NCBI GenBank assembly: GCA_965217095.1
Contig: OZ244235.1
Span: 5,332,001-5,396,000, forward strand
Direction: 5' to 3'
DNA: 64,000 nucleotides
DNA from: CAYNZV01 sp965217095
GTDB taxonomy: Bacteria; Latescibacterota; UBA2968; UBA8231
Shown here: in pieces, positions 1 through 8,202 of the stretch
Position numbering within the stretch: position 1 is the stretch's first letter
Layout of the letters: each line of letters starts with the position of its first letter
Position numbers and translations under genes: made by a program
Notes under the pieces: model-generated
What the model was told of the DNA's origin: nothing
What the model saw: the letters and a program-made list of their open reading frames with translations, nothing else
The model's database searches: none

Positions 1-181
1 TCGGAACCCGAAAACGCTTCGGATGTCGGATTTAGCGGAGTATACCCCCTGGAGCGCCTACCTGCAAACGATATATACAGGGTATCCGATCCAAATGGGG
101 ACCGGCCGGAGTCGATGGTATGGAATTGGGCAAAAGCTGTTCTATATTGCTGTTCTGGGATCAAATCCAACGAGGTGAACT
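1..181. other. No gene recognised; leader of msrAB
   Basis: I see no convincing coding frame here. The last bases hold the ribosome binding site of the next gene, GAGGTG about five bases before its ATG at 182. The left part could be the end of a gene outside the window, but no family signature is readable. Confidence 0.5.
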
Positions 182-1216
182 ATGAAGATCGCACTCTCAA
201 TACTGATGCTGGCGACGGCGATTGTCGGTCAGGCACGTGCCGAAGCGGAGATTGCTACATTCGCTGGCGGCTGTTTCTGGTGTACTGAAGCCTCTTTCGA
301 AAAAGTAGAAGGGGTGAACGATGTTGTCTCGGGATATATGGGTGGCCCCGAGAAGAACCCAACCTACAAGCAGGTCTCCTCGGGTCGAACGGGGCACCTG
401 GAGGTGGTTCAGGTGAGCTATGACCCGGAAGTCATCAGTTACGCCGGCATCCTACGCGCTTTCTGGATGATGTACGACCCCACCGACGCCGGCGGCTCTT
501 TCTACGACCGCGGTACCCAGTACACCTCGGCCATCTTTTATCACAGTGATTCGCAAAAAGGGTTGGCGGAGGTTTCCAAGCAGGAACTGGATGGATCCGG
601 CCGCTTCTCCGACCCGATCGTCACACCGATTCGTGCCGCCGAAGCCTTCTATCCCGCAGAGGAGTACCACCAGGACTATTACAAGAAGAACCCGGCACAC
701 TACCAGCGTTACCGGACAGGTTCGGGTCGCGATCGTTTTATTACGGAGCATTGGGGGGATGTCGACAAGAAACAGGCGCGGTTCTCGAAACCACCCGACG
801 GGGTTTTGAAGAAGAAACTTACCGACCTGCAGTACCGGGTCACGCAGCGCGAGGGCACCGAGCGGCCGTTCAACAACACTTACTGGGACAACAAGGCCGT
901 CGGGATCTACGTCGACATCGTTTCGGGAGAGCCGCTCTTCAGTTCAACGGACAAATACAAATCGGGTACCGGGTGGCCGAGCTTCACACGCCCGCTGGTG
1001 GCGGACAACGTTGAGGAAAAAACCGATTTCAAACTCATACTTCCGCGTACCGAAGTGCGCAGCAAACATGCCGATTCCCACTTGGGGCACCTGTTCGAGG
1101 ATGGTCCTGAGCCGACCGGCCTGCGCTACTGCATCAACTCCGCGGCCCTGCGGTTCGTGCCCCGCGAAAAGCTGGCCGATGAAGGGTACGACGAATTCCT
1201 GAAGATCTTTGAGTGA
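182..1216 (+). CDS. msrAB: Secreted bifunctional methionine sulfoxide reductase MsrA/MsrB
   Basis: The protein (344 aa) reduces both S- and R-methionine sulfoxide in oxidised proteins. Residues 1-20 form a signal peptide (hydrophobic core ending GQARA), so it acts outside the cytoplasm. The MsrA domain comes first, with GCFWC at 30-34 (catalytic Cys31) and the EEYHQDY block near 160-166. The MsrB domain follows from about 212, with TERPFNNTYWDN near 226-237, SGTGWPSF at 261-268 and RYCINSAALRF around catalytic Cys317. The two CxxC zinc motifs of many MsrB proteins are absent, so this is the zinc-free type. The A-then-B order matches known MsrAB fusions. It sits 61 bp before the epimerase and may be co-transcribed with it. 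Confidence 0.96.
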   Translation: MKIALSILMLATAIVGQARAEAEIATFAGGCFWCTEASFEKVEGVNDVVSGYMGGPEKNPTYKQVSSGRTGHLEVVQVSYDPEVISYAGILRAFWMMYDPTDAGGSFYDRGTQYTSAIFYHSDSQKGLAEVSKQELDGSGRFSDPIVTPIRAAEAFYPAEEYHQDYYKKNPAHYQRYRTGSGRDRFITEHWGDVDKKQARFSKPPDGVLKKKLTDLQYRVTQREGTERPFNNTYWDNKAVGIYVDIVSGEPLFSSTDKYKSGTGWPSFTRPLVADNVEEKTDFKLILPRTEVRSKHADSHLGHLFEDGPEPTGLRYCINSAALRFVPREKLADEGYDEFLKIFE

Positions 1217-1277
1217 ACCTCCCATGCCGTTTTCGCGGGTGCCTCCCGTTTTGATTTTCGGGAATCCAGGAGATTGA

Positions 1278-2018
1278 ATGAATCCAACCAAACGTAATCT
1301 GCTAATCACGGGCGGTGCCGGCAATGTCGCCACCTTTCTGCGCCAACACTGGCGGCAGCGCCACACCTTACGACTAGCCGACATCCGGCCCGTCGAGGAT
1401 CTGTCTCCACATGAGGAAGCCGTGGAGTTCGACATAAGTGATCTCGAGGCTTTTTCCAAAGCTTGCGAGGGTATCGACACGGTGGTGCACCTGGCGGCAG
1501 ATCCGAGCCCGCGGGCGGACTTCTATGAAAGTCTCCTGCAGCGCAACGTGATCGGCGCCTACAACGGCTTCGAAGCGGCCCGACGCGCCGGCTGCCAGCG
1601 GTTGGTGTTCGCTTCCAGTATCAACGCCGTGTCGGGTTACGATCGGAGCCGCACACCGGTTGATTGGGATGCTCCAGTTTACCCTTCCAACGTATACGGT
1701 GCCACCAAATGCTGGGGCGAGGCGCTGGCTCGCGTCTATTCGCACACACACGGTCTCTCCTGCCTCTGCGTGCGCCTTACCCGTCCCAGATTTCGCCAGG
1801 ACGACTTCGATCCCGAGGCCGAATTCCATGGGGTGAGCGCGCGCGATACCGCCCAGGTTTTCCTCCGCTGCGTAGAAGCCCCCGAAGATGTGAAATTCGG
1901 CATCGTACACGGTGTGTCGAAGCACGAGGGATACTGGTTCCAGGTCAGCGCTTCCGATGAGCGCATTGGCTTCGAACCGCAAGATGGCACAGCATTTCCA
2001 AGAACCGGCGACACTTGA
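1278..2018 (+). CDS. NAD-dependent epimerase/dehydratase (extended SDR)
   Basis: This 246-aa extended short-chain dehydrogenase probably acts on a sugar or nucleotide sugar. The N-terminus has the Rossmann glycine motif GGAGNVA near residues 11-17. Next come DI/VHLAADPSP in the NAD-binding region and the catalytic pair YGATK (Y-x3-K) near 139-143. At 246 aa it is short for the family, like the uronate dehydrogenase or compact epimerase group, and uronate dehydrogenase is one possible role. The ATG follows CAGGAGATTGA. The stop lies ten bases before the RidA-family start, so the two genes form a pair. Substrate not determined. Confidence 0.85.
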   Translation: MNPTKRNLLITGGAGNVATFLRQHWRQRHTLRLADIRPVEDLSPHEEAVEFDISDLEAFSKACEGIDTVVHLAADPSPRADFYESLLQRNVIGAYNGFEAARRAGCQRLVFASSINAVSGYDRSRTPVDWDAPVYPSNVYGATKCWGEALARVYSHTHGLSCLCVRLTRPRFRQDDFDPEAEFHGVSARDTAQVFLRCVEAPEDVKFGIVHGVSKHEGYWFQVSASDERIGFEPQDGTAFPRTGDT

Positions 2019-2028
2019 GAGGAACAAG

Positions 2029-2403
2029 ATGAAGCGGAAGAACATTCAATCGGGGGGGGAGTTCGAGAACACCTTCGGCTACTGTCGCGCCGTGCGTGTC
2101 GGTGATCAGATTCATGTCGCCGGCACCTGTGCCCAACCGCCGCACGAGAACGGCGATGCCTACGAACAGGCCAAAGGAGCACTGGGTATCATCGAAAAAG
2201 CGCTGGGCGAAGCCGGAGCCAGCTTCGAGCACGTGGTCCGCACCGTCGTCTACATTACCGACACCAAACACGCGGACGGCGTCACTCGGGCCCATTCGGA
2301 AATTTTTGACCAGATTCGACCCGCCTCAACGATGGTGGTCGTAGCGGAGCTGCTCAAACCGAATCTGGTGGTGGAGATTGAAGCGTACGCCCTGTTGAGC
2401 TGA
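2029..2403 (+). CDS. RidA/YjgF/YER057c/UK114 family protein
   Basis: The predicted product is 124 aa, the normal RidA size. The family hydrolyses reactive enamine/imine intermediates or acts in related deaminations. It shows the family pattern of a strand-rich N-terminus (VRVGDQIHVAGTC near 24-36), a central EQAKGALGIIEKALGEAGASFEHVVRTVVYITD block and a C-terminal VVVAELLKPNLVVEIEAYALL. I chose ATG 2029 because GAGAGGAAC precedes it and the family starts here. The frame stays open further upstream to 1912, but that stretch overlaps the epimerase gene in another frame and lacks homology. It is probably translated together with the upstream epimerase. Confidence 0.88.
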   Translation: MKRKNIQSGGEFENTFGYCRAVRVGDQIHVAGTCAQPPHENGDAYEQAKGALGIIEKALGEAGASFEHVVRTVVYITDTKHADGVTRAHSEIFDQIRPASTMVVVAELLKPNLVVEIEAYALLS

Positions 2404-2494
2404 GAGCGGTGTCCGTCCGGGGGGAGGGTTGCGCTGTCGCGCCTACGGCTTCTCGGCGACGTCGCTCAAAACGCTTGACGCGCGCTGCCCCAGT

Positions 2495-3475
2495 TCAGAA
2501 TCGGGTTCGCGCCGAGCGATTCGTTTGAGTGAATAACGCGCCGCTTCGTCGCCCCAACTCCAACGATTCCTCGAACGCCTGCTCGCGCCACTTCGTCATA
2601 TACGGCAAGATCTCCAGCCCTCGGTCCTGCCAGTAATACTGATACTCCTCGCTGTCCCAGCTTTCGTAGATCTCATCCCATGGCAACGGACTTATGGAGG
2701 TCAGATGGGGCTCCAGCATGAACTCGGAGATCGGCACGTCCAGGGACTGGTAGCGATTGTCCAGGGAAATGCGCAATCGGTCTTCGGTGTAGTTGGGCAG
2801 CGCCCGGTGTACGGTCAGGCTGGGAAAGATCAGGACGTCGCCAAGCTCGTAGTCGGTGCTGTGCCAATCACCATCCAGCTCGCTGTCGTCGATGGCCAGA
2901 CCCCCTGCGCCGAGCGAGAAGTGGTGGTCCATTACGCGGTCGATCTTGTGGGAGCCGGGCACCAATGCCAGGCCGCCCAGCTCGATGGGGCAGTCGCTGA
3001 TCGGCGCCCAAAATGTGAGTGTGTCCAGGCTGCCCTGAAAATGCACGAAGTCCTGATGCATGGGAGTGGTATGCTCCAGGTACTGGGGAAACCAGAGGCG
3101 GGCGATCTTTTTGGGATGGGGAAGGGTTTCGCTGCCGACTGCCTTGGCCATGATATCCATCACCTCGGGCAGGTGGGCGGATTCATGGAACGATTGCAGG
3201 CGGTAGACCTGGTGATAACCGTCGATGTACTCTGGATCGCCCTCGGTGCACTGGGCGTCGATGCGCGCGATCCCATCCATGGGATCCGTGCCTTCCACCA
3301 GCCATCCGACCCTCATCAGCGCCTCCATGACCTCCCGGCGCAAGACCAGCAGCTTCTGCGGATCCTGTATTCTCCTCAGATACAGGTATCCCTCTTCCAC
3401 AAGCCGCCGGCGTAATTCCTCCGGCTCGTTCAGTGCATCGTTCGAGGTCTTGAGTTGCTTCATCGTCGAAAGCAT
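2495..3475 (-). CDS. Phytanoyl-CoA dioxygenase (PhyH) family protein
   Basis: This 326-aa non-haem Fe(II)/2-oxoglutarate dioxygenase has the double-stranded beta-helix metal site visible: HQD at residues 140-142 (His and Asp ligands) and the distal His223 in FPSLTVHRALPN. An Arg in RLRISLDNRYQ (near 233-241) is placed to bind 2-oxoglutarate. PVPGSH-type and GD-hydrophobic motifs (LVPGSHKIDR; ELGDVLIFPS) fit the family. Such enzymes hydroxylate small molecules; the substrate cannot be read from sequence. It is transcribed away from the SDR at 3754. It is one of four PhyH proteins in the window, and by eye they are not close paralogues. Confidence 0.9.
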   Translation of the reverse strand: MLSTMKQLKTSNDALNEPEELRRRLVEEGYLYLRRIQDPQKLLVLRREVMEALMRVGWLVEGTDPMDGIARIDAQCTEGDPEYIDGYHQVYRLQSFHESAHLPEVMDIMAKAVGSETLPHPKKIARLWFPQYLEHTTPMHQDFVHFQGSLDTLTFWAPISDCPIELGGLALVPGSHKIDRVMDHHFSLGAGGLAIDDSELDGDWHSTDYELGDVLIFPSLTVHRALPNYTEDRLRISLDNRYQSLDVPISEFMLEPHLTSISPLPWDEIYESWDSEEYQYYWQDRGLEILPYMTKWREQAFEESLELGRRSGALFTQTNRSARTRF

Positions 3476-3753
3476 AGTGGTTTGGCGCCGAGTTGAAAAG
3501 CTCTATTTGTTCTCGCAGTAGCTCTGTCCCGGGCGGCCGCGGGCGATGCAGCCCTGATAAGCGCGCTTCGGGCATTATCAACACGCGCCGGCCTTGGGTG
3601 TCACGTTAATCGATAGGGGCGGCAATTCCTCTGCCGGCGATCGATGCCATTTGCAAACCCACCGGAAAATGATTTCAGTAAAAAAGGACCTGCCGGGCCC
3701 CAACGCAACGTGCAGCGGACAGCCGGAAATTTTACCAAATCTTGGAGAATGAC

Positions 3754-4518
3754 ATGCTACTCAAGGATCGTGTCGCCATCGTAACCGGAAGTGGAAACGG
3801 GATCGGTCGCGCCATTGCGGAGCGTTTCGGAAGGGAGGGGGCGGCTGTCACTGTGGCTGAGCTGGAAGACGACCCCGGCCGCCAGACTGTGGCCGCCATC
3901 GAAGCGGCGGGCGGGCGCGCCATCTTTCACGCCACCGACACCTCCGACGACGGTTCGGTCAAAGCCATGGTTGCGGCGACCGTCAACCGTTTCGGAGTGG
4001 TAAGCGTGCTGGTCAATAATGCCGCCGCCTTCGTCTTCGGCACCGTCGAGGAGGTTACGAGCGAGGACTGGGAAAAGGTGTTCGGGGTCAACGTGATCGG
4101 CTACGCCAACACGGTGCGCGCCTGTCTGCCGCACTTCCGCAAGAACGGTGGGGGTGCGGTCGTCAACATTGCGTCGGTTTCGTCGTTCGTCGCACAACCC
4201 GCGTTCGTGCCGTACAACTCCTCCAAGGGAGCCGTCGCTCAGTTGACCCGCTGTTTGGCAATGGATCTGGCGAGAGACAACATACGCGTGAACGGGATCT
4301 GCCCCGGTGCCGTTCGCACCCGGGCCACCGACCGGCATATCGCCTCCCTTGGCCTCGATCCGGAAGCGGCGTACGAAGAGTTCGGGCAGGACGCGCTGAT
4401 GAAAAGAATGGGAAAACCTGAGGAGATTGCCGCCGGCGCTGTCTTCCTGGCGTCGGAGGAAGCTTCGTTCATGACAGGGGCCCACATCGTCATCGACGGC
4501 GGGGCTACCATCGACTGA
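3754..4518 (+). CDS. Short-chain dehydrogenase/reductase (classical SDR)
   Basis: The product is 254 aa with TGSGNGIG at 11-18 (cofactor binding), NNAA at 88-91, serine(s) at 141-143, and YNSSK with Tyr154 and Lys158 as the catalytic pair. The C-terminus ends FMTGAHIVIDGGATID, typical of 3-oxoacyl-ACP-reductase-like and sugar-alcohol SDRs. A TTG twelve bases upstream is also in frame, but it is part of the GGAG ribosome binding site of the ATG used here. The gene is convergent with the SDR at 4523, only four bases apart, and divergent from the PhyH gene. The substrate is probably a sugar or polyol, by neighbourhood. Confidence 0.9.
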   Translation: MLLKDRVAIVTGSGNGIGRAIAERFGREGAAVTVAELEDDPGRQTVAAIEAAGGRAIFHATDTSDDGSVKAMVAATVNRFGVVSVLVNNAAAFVFGTVEEVTSEDWEKVFGVNVIGYANTVRACLPHFRKNGGGAVVNIASVSSFVAQPAFVPYNSSKGAVAQLTRCLAMDLARDNIRVNGICPGAVRTRATDRHIASLGLDPEAAYEEFGQDALMKRMGKPEEIAAGAVFLASEEASFMTGAHIVIDGGATID

Positions 4519-4522
4519 GCGT

Positions 4523-5296
4523 TTACTCGGGTGTTACATAGGCGCCCGTAAGTCCACCGTCCACCTTGAATTCGGTTCCGGTGACATAGGAGGACTCATC
4601 GGAGGCTAGAAACAAAGCGGCCTGCGCCATTTCCGCCGCTTCGCCGAAACGGCCGGTGGGAAGGTGCACCAGACGGCGCTCCTTCTTGGCGTCGGTGTCG
4701 AGGAACTTCATCAATAGCTCGGTACGCAGGGGTCCGGGACACAGGGCGTTCAGGCGAATCTTTTCGCGGGCATGAACCACGGCCAGCTCCCGGGTCAACG
4801 CCAGCACGCCTCCTTTGCTGGCGGTGTACGCCAGCTGCGGCGTCGCGGCACCCACCAACGCGACGAACGAAGCGGTGTTGATGATCGAGCCGCCACCAGC
4901 GCGGCGCAGCGCCGGGATGCCGAACTTGCAGCCGAGGAACACCCCCTTCAGGTTCACCGCCATCGTTCGCTCCCACACCTCTTCGGAGGTGTTGACGGCG
5001 TCTTCGTCGGCGGCGTCCATGATGCCGGCGTTGTTGAACAGCACATGCAGCGCGCCGAACTCCTTCTCAGTCGCGGATACCATAGCCTCGCAGTCGGCGG
5101 ATCGGGATACGTCGGCATGCAGGTAGATGGAGCGACCATTCTCCGCCGCTACCATGGCGACCGTCTCGTCGCCGCCGGCGTCGTTGACGTCGACCACGCT
5201 GACGGCGGCGCCCTCGCGCGCAAAGAGCAGCGCCGATTCGCGGCCGATGCCGCTGGCTGCTCCGGTTATCAATGCAACTTTACCGGTGAGCCTCAT
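4523..5296 (-). CDS. Short-chain dehydrogenase/reductase (classical SDR)
   Basis: This 257-aa SDR has TGAASGIG at 11-18, NNAG at 88-91, Ser143 and the YTASK pair (Tyr157, Lys161), ending in a VTGTEFKVDGG block. A GTG 24 bases upstream is possible, but ATG 5296 gives the usual SDR N-terminus (RLTGKVALITG). It also overlaps the stop of the upstream isomerase-like gene by one base (TGATG), which implies translational coupling. The pair probably performs successive steps on one sugar. It is clearly diverged from the neighbouring SDR at 3754. Confidence 0.9.
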   Translation of the reverse strand: MRLTGKVALITGAASGIGRESALLFAREGAAVSVVDVNDAGGDETVAMVAAENGRSIYLHADVSRSADCEAMVSATEKEFGALHVLFNNAGIMDAADEDAVNTSEEVWERTMAVNLKGVFLGCKFGIPALRRAGGGSIINTASFVALVGAATPQLAYTASKGGVLALTRELAVVHAREKIRLNALCPGPLRTELLMKFLDTDAKKERRLVHLPTGRFGEAAEMAQAALFLASDESSYVTGTEFKVDGGLTGAYVTPE

Positions 5297-6168
5297 CAGG
5301 AGATGTCGTCGGATTCCCACCGCTCACAAACCGTGGCGCATTCAGCGGCTACCTCTTCGGCAGTCAGGTCGGTGTTCTTGGACAACGCCTCCACCGTCCA
5401 GGCGCCGTCGAAGTCGATCTCCGTCAGGGCGGCACCTAACGCAGACCAGTCGATGACACCGCGTCCGGGCACCCAGTGACAGTCCTTCTCCCCGTCCACG
5501 TCCTGCAGGTGCAGGGCGCACAACCTTTCCGCAGCCACGCGTGCCTGGTTGGCCGGATCCAATCCGCAGATGCGGGCGTGCCCGGTATCCAGACACAGTC
5601 CGACATGCTCCGCGGGAAACGGCGCCACGAAAGCGCGCAGCTCCTGCATCGTCATCAGCGGGCGACAGGCTAACCCGGTGACGGGCAGATTTTCCAAAGC
5701 GATCTGCACCCTGGTTTCTTGCGCAACGTCTACCAACTCGGTTACCGAGCGATACGCGTTTTCCATGGCGACGCCGACGTTCTGCGGGGCGAACGGTTCC
5801 TCGCCGGGTCCCGGTCTGCCGGTGGGATGCACGATGGCGGTTTGCCCTCCCAGCTCGGCAAAGAACCGCAAGGCTTCGGCAATACGGCCAACACTGGTTC
5901 GCCGGACGTCCTCGTTGGAACTGGCCAGATTCACCTCTGACATCGGCGTATGCACAGTGCGAGCCGTGACCGCCGAACGCTCAATGGCCTGGCGAAACGG
6001 TTGCGGGTCGGGGGCGCCTCCAGCTTCCCAGAGTTCGCCTTCGGCCATCAGCTCGGTCTGGCCGAACCCAGCGGCGGCGATGGCGTCGAGTGCTGCATAC
6101 GGATCGCCGTCCGCTTTGTTCTCCTTGCTGAAGACGAAGAGAGATGATGCTAGACTAAAGGTGGCCAT
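5296..6168 (-). CDS. Sugar phosphate isomerase/epimerase-like TIM barrel protein
   Basis: The 290-aa protein belongs to the xylose-isomerase-like TIM barrel superfamily (AP endonuclease family 2 fold). Visible signatures are an N-terminal FSLASSLFVFSKEN strand, ELMAEGELW, TVHTPMSEVNLAS, IALENLPVTG with a metal-ligand-type Glu, LCLDTGHARICG with Asp and His, and LHLQDVDGEKDCHWVPGRGVIDW near the C-terminus. These match the metal-ligand positions (E, D, H) of hexulose and inosose isomerases and epimerases. The ATG is preceded by CAGGAG. It is the first gene of a two-gene unit with the SDR at 4523. Confidence 0.87.
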   Translation of the reverse strand: MATFSLASSLFVFSKENKADGDPYAALDAIAAAGFGQTELMAEGELWEAGGAPDPQPFRQAIERSAVTARTVHTPMSEVNLASSNEDVRRTSVGRIAEALRFFAELGGQTAIVHPTGRPGPGEEPFAPQNVGVAMENAYRSVTELVDVAQETRVQIALENLPVTGLACRPLMTMQELRAFVAPFPAEHVGLCLDTGHARICGLDPANQARVAAERLCALHLQDVDGEKDCHWVPGRGVIDWSALGAALTEIDFDGAWTVEALSKNTDLTAEEVAAECATVCERWESDDIS

Positions 6169-6459
6169 AGTATTCTCCTGTTTTTGTTCAGATAGCGCAG
6201 AGTGGTTCGGTTCTTCCAGCAGCCGCCTGGTGGTTGGTCTGTTTTGACGGGAGGATACGACCCTGGATAACGACGCTCAACACATAAGAAATGGAACTTA
6301 CCGAGGGCCATATGTAACGTCAATTTCTGGATGGGGTGGCAAGTAATGATGGCAATCGCCCGCACCTTTCATCAAACGACTTTGGCCACGCGTCACGTGC
6401 GCCGGGGGGGGCTCCTGCCTCTACCGAGATCGCACCGATCGCGGCTTGCCTGATTCGAT
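6169..6459. other. Intergenic region between isomerase-like gene and mazEF
   Basis: This stretch separates divergent units and must hold promoters in both directions. I see no coding frame with a plausible start and no clear hairpin. The ribosome binding site of the minus-strand gene lies at its left end. Confidence 0.5.
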
Positions 6460-6480
6460 GGTATGACATATCATCATACC
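6460..6480. promoter_or_regulatory. Palindromic operator upstream of mazE-like antitoxin gene
   Basis: A perfect inverted repeat with 7-base arms, GGTATGA and TCATACC, is separated by seven bases. It ends one base before the AAAGGAG ribosome binding site (6481-6487). Antitoxins with ribbon-helix-helix or MazE domains usually bind such palindromes to repress their own operon, so this is probably the autoregulatory site. Confidence 0.7.
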
Positions 6481-6493
6481 AAAGGAGCATGTT

Positions 6494-6736
6494 ATGGCTA
6501 AAGCTAAGGTTGCAGTTACGCTAGATACAGAGACGGTCGAGCGGTTGGATTCGCTGGTTCACCAAGCAGTGTTCCCGAGCAGGAGTCGCGGTGTAGAGGT
6601 CGCACTGCAAGAAAAACTCGCGCGGCTGGATCGCAGTCGACTGGCACGCGAGTGTGCCAAACTCGATCCGGACCTCGAAAAGTCTCTGGCGGAAGAAGGT
6701 TTGTCCGAGGATCTTGCGGAATGGCCCGAATACTAA
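6494..6736 (+). CDS. MazE/ribbon-helix-helix-type antitoxin
   Basis: This 80-aa protein begins AKAKVAVTLDTETVERLDSLV, the strand-helix layout of a ribbon-helix-helix DNA-binding antitoxin. The SRSRGVEVALQEKLARL helix follows. The acidic C-terminus (EKSLAEEGLSEDLAEWPEY) is the part that normally wraps around MazF and neutralises it. AAAGGAG lies seven bases upstream of ATG 6494. Its last 16 bases overlap the toxin gene in another frame, giving coupled expression. The palindrome at 6460-6480 is the likely self-repression site. This pair appears to be an insertion in an otherwise metabolic region. Confidence 0.88.
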   Translation: MAKAKVAVTLDTETVERLDSLVHQAVFPSRSRGVEVALQEKLARLDRSRLARECAKLDPDLEKSLAEEGLSEDLAEWPEY

Positions 6737-7056
6737 GAGGCGAGATCCGCTGGGCAGATCTGAACCCGGTCAGGGGACACGAGCAGTCAGGTCGCCGGCC
6801 AGTCCTCATTCTCAGCCAGGATGTATTCAACCGCAGGTCGGGTACGGTCATTGCCGTTGCCCTCACCAGTCAGTCTCAACGTGCCGGATTCCCTCTCACT
6901 TTGGAACTCAAAACCCCAAAGCTGCCCAAGAGGACCTGGGTGAAAATCAGCCAGATTCGCACCCTTGCCGTAGAGCGAATCGACAGGAAGATCGGGCAGG
7001 TCAGCCCGGAGGAGATTGCGCAGGTTGTCGAGGGGCTGAACGAGATAATCGAATAG
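6721..7056 (+). CDS. MazF/PemK-type endoribonuclease toxin
   Basis: The 111-aa product has the PemK/MazF signature: RGEIRWADLNPVRGHEQSGRRPVLILSQD at the N-terminus, then IAVALTSQ, PKRTWVKISQIRTLAVERIDRKIGQVSPEEIAQVVEGL. The conserved Arg and Ser/Thr of the active site (GRRPVLI; VALTSQ) are present. MazF enzymes cleave single-stranded mRNA at short motifs. I took ATG 6721, which overlaps the antitoxin stop by 16 bases, because the protein then starts just before the first beta strand. The frame is open further upstream inside the antitoxin gene, without homology. Confidence 0.92.
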   Translation: MARILRGEIRWADLNPVRGHEQSGRRPVLILSQDVFNRRSGTVIAVALTSQSQRAGFPLTLELKTPKLPKRTWVKISQIRTLAVERIDRKIGQVSPEEIAQVVEGLNEIIE

Positions 7057-7160
7057 CGAATTCCGGGCCGCGAGTTCACATTGGATTCGGAAACGGCAGA
7101 AGGAAGATTCGAGGTGTCGGTCTTGCGCCAGTTGCCGGCGGGAGCGACCGGCTGAAAAAT

Positions 7161-8165
7161 ATGGAGACTAGAGAAGTGGAGACGTTCGCGTTTATTCAGG
7201 TTGGCGTCGGCAATCGCGGCGCCAAGATTCTCGATGATCTGCTGGAAGGTTACGCGGACCGTTTCAAACCGCTCGCCCTCGTTGAGATAGCGCCGGAGCA
7301 TCTAGCAGAAGCGAAGCACAAGACCGGTCTGGAGAACATCGCCACCTACGAACATTTGAACGAAGCCGTGGCAGCGCAACCGGACGCCGAAGTCGTAGTC
7401 ATCGTGACGCCGGCTAGATTCCACTTCGCGCTGGTCAAAGAGGCTCTGGAGGCGGGCAAACATGTCTGGGTGGAAAAACCGTTGACCTACAGCTATCCGG
7501 AGGCGGTTGAGCTGGCTGCGCTTGCCAAACAGCAAGGCAAGGCGGTCGTGATCGGCAACCAGTACCAGTACGGCCTGATGGAACGGCAGCTGCAACGGCT
7601 GGTGCTGAGCGGAGACTATGGGGACCCTTATCTGCTGATGTACAACCATCACCGGTACCGTCCGGTTATGCGGTCTTTCACTGGCGAGTATCCGGCCCTG
7701 TGGGAGCAGGGTGTCCACTCCCTCGATTCGATGCTTGCCATCCTCGGCCATCCCGATCTGAAAAGCGTTTATGCGTTGGGGCAGAAACCGCAGCACTCGA
7801 ACTATAACAGCGATACCATGACCAACGTGCTGACCGAGTTTACCAACGGCGTTCAAGCCCATCTCCTCGTCACCTTCGACTCGCAGAGCAACGACTGTCT
7901 AATTCGCGTGGAGTGCCGCGAGGCCGCGTTGCAGCTGGTGAAGAGCGAGGGCGAAATCGAAGTGCTGGTTGAAGGGGAGGTGCGGGAAACGGTGGGGCCG
8001 GCGGAGGATCTCGATCCGGCTATCCGCGATCCCTACGTAGCTCTGTACACGTCCATTACGACGGATCGGGTTATGCCGACGGCGATCGAAGTCAATCTGA
8101 AGACGATCCAGTGGATCGATGCTGCGGTGCGTTCTTTGGATACCAAATCGATCATTACTTTCTGA
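7161..8165 (+). CDS. Gfo/Idh/MocA family oxidoreductase
   Basis: This is a 334-aa NAD(P)-dependent oxidoreductase. The Rossmann motif QVGVGNRG lies at 13-20, and VWVEKPLTY carries the EKP signature at 105-107, whose Lys is catalytic in the family. QYQYGLMERQL and a C-terminal beta-sheet domain follow. Substrates of the family are sugars, inositols or sugar acids. A GTG at 7176, preceded by GGAG, is an alternative start. The frame also runs upstream through mazEF, but only the part from 7161 is homologous. It lies 104 bp behind mazF and may share the same transcript or have its own promoter. Confidence 0.88.
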   Translation: METREVETFAFIQVGVGNRGAKILDDLLEGYADRFKPLALVEIAPEHLAEAKHKTGLENIATYEHLNEAVAAQPDAEVVVIVTPARFHFALVKEALEAGKHVWVEKPLTYSYPEAVELAALAKQQGKAVVIGNQYQYGLMERQLQRLVLSGDYGDPYLLMYNHHRYRPVMRSFTGEYPALWEQGVHSLDSMLAILGHPDLKSVYALGQKPQHSNYNSDTMTNVLTEFTNGVQAHLLVTFDSQSNDCLIRVECREAALQLVKSEGEIEVLVEGEVRETVGPAEDLDPAIRDPYVALYTSITTDRVMPTAIEVNLKTIQWIDAAVRSLDTKSIITF

Positions 8166-8202
8166 AGGTGGTCTGGATCGCGCTCTCCGTAAGCGGTCCT
8201 TT

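Noticed and set aside
6654..7160. Upstream extension of the Gfo/Idh frame through mazEF
   Set aside because: The extension is antihomologous to the family and overlaps two real genes; the enzyme begins at about 7161.
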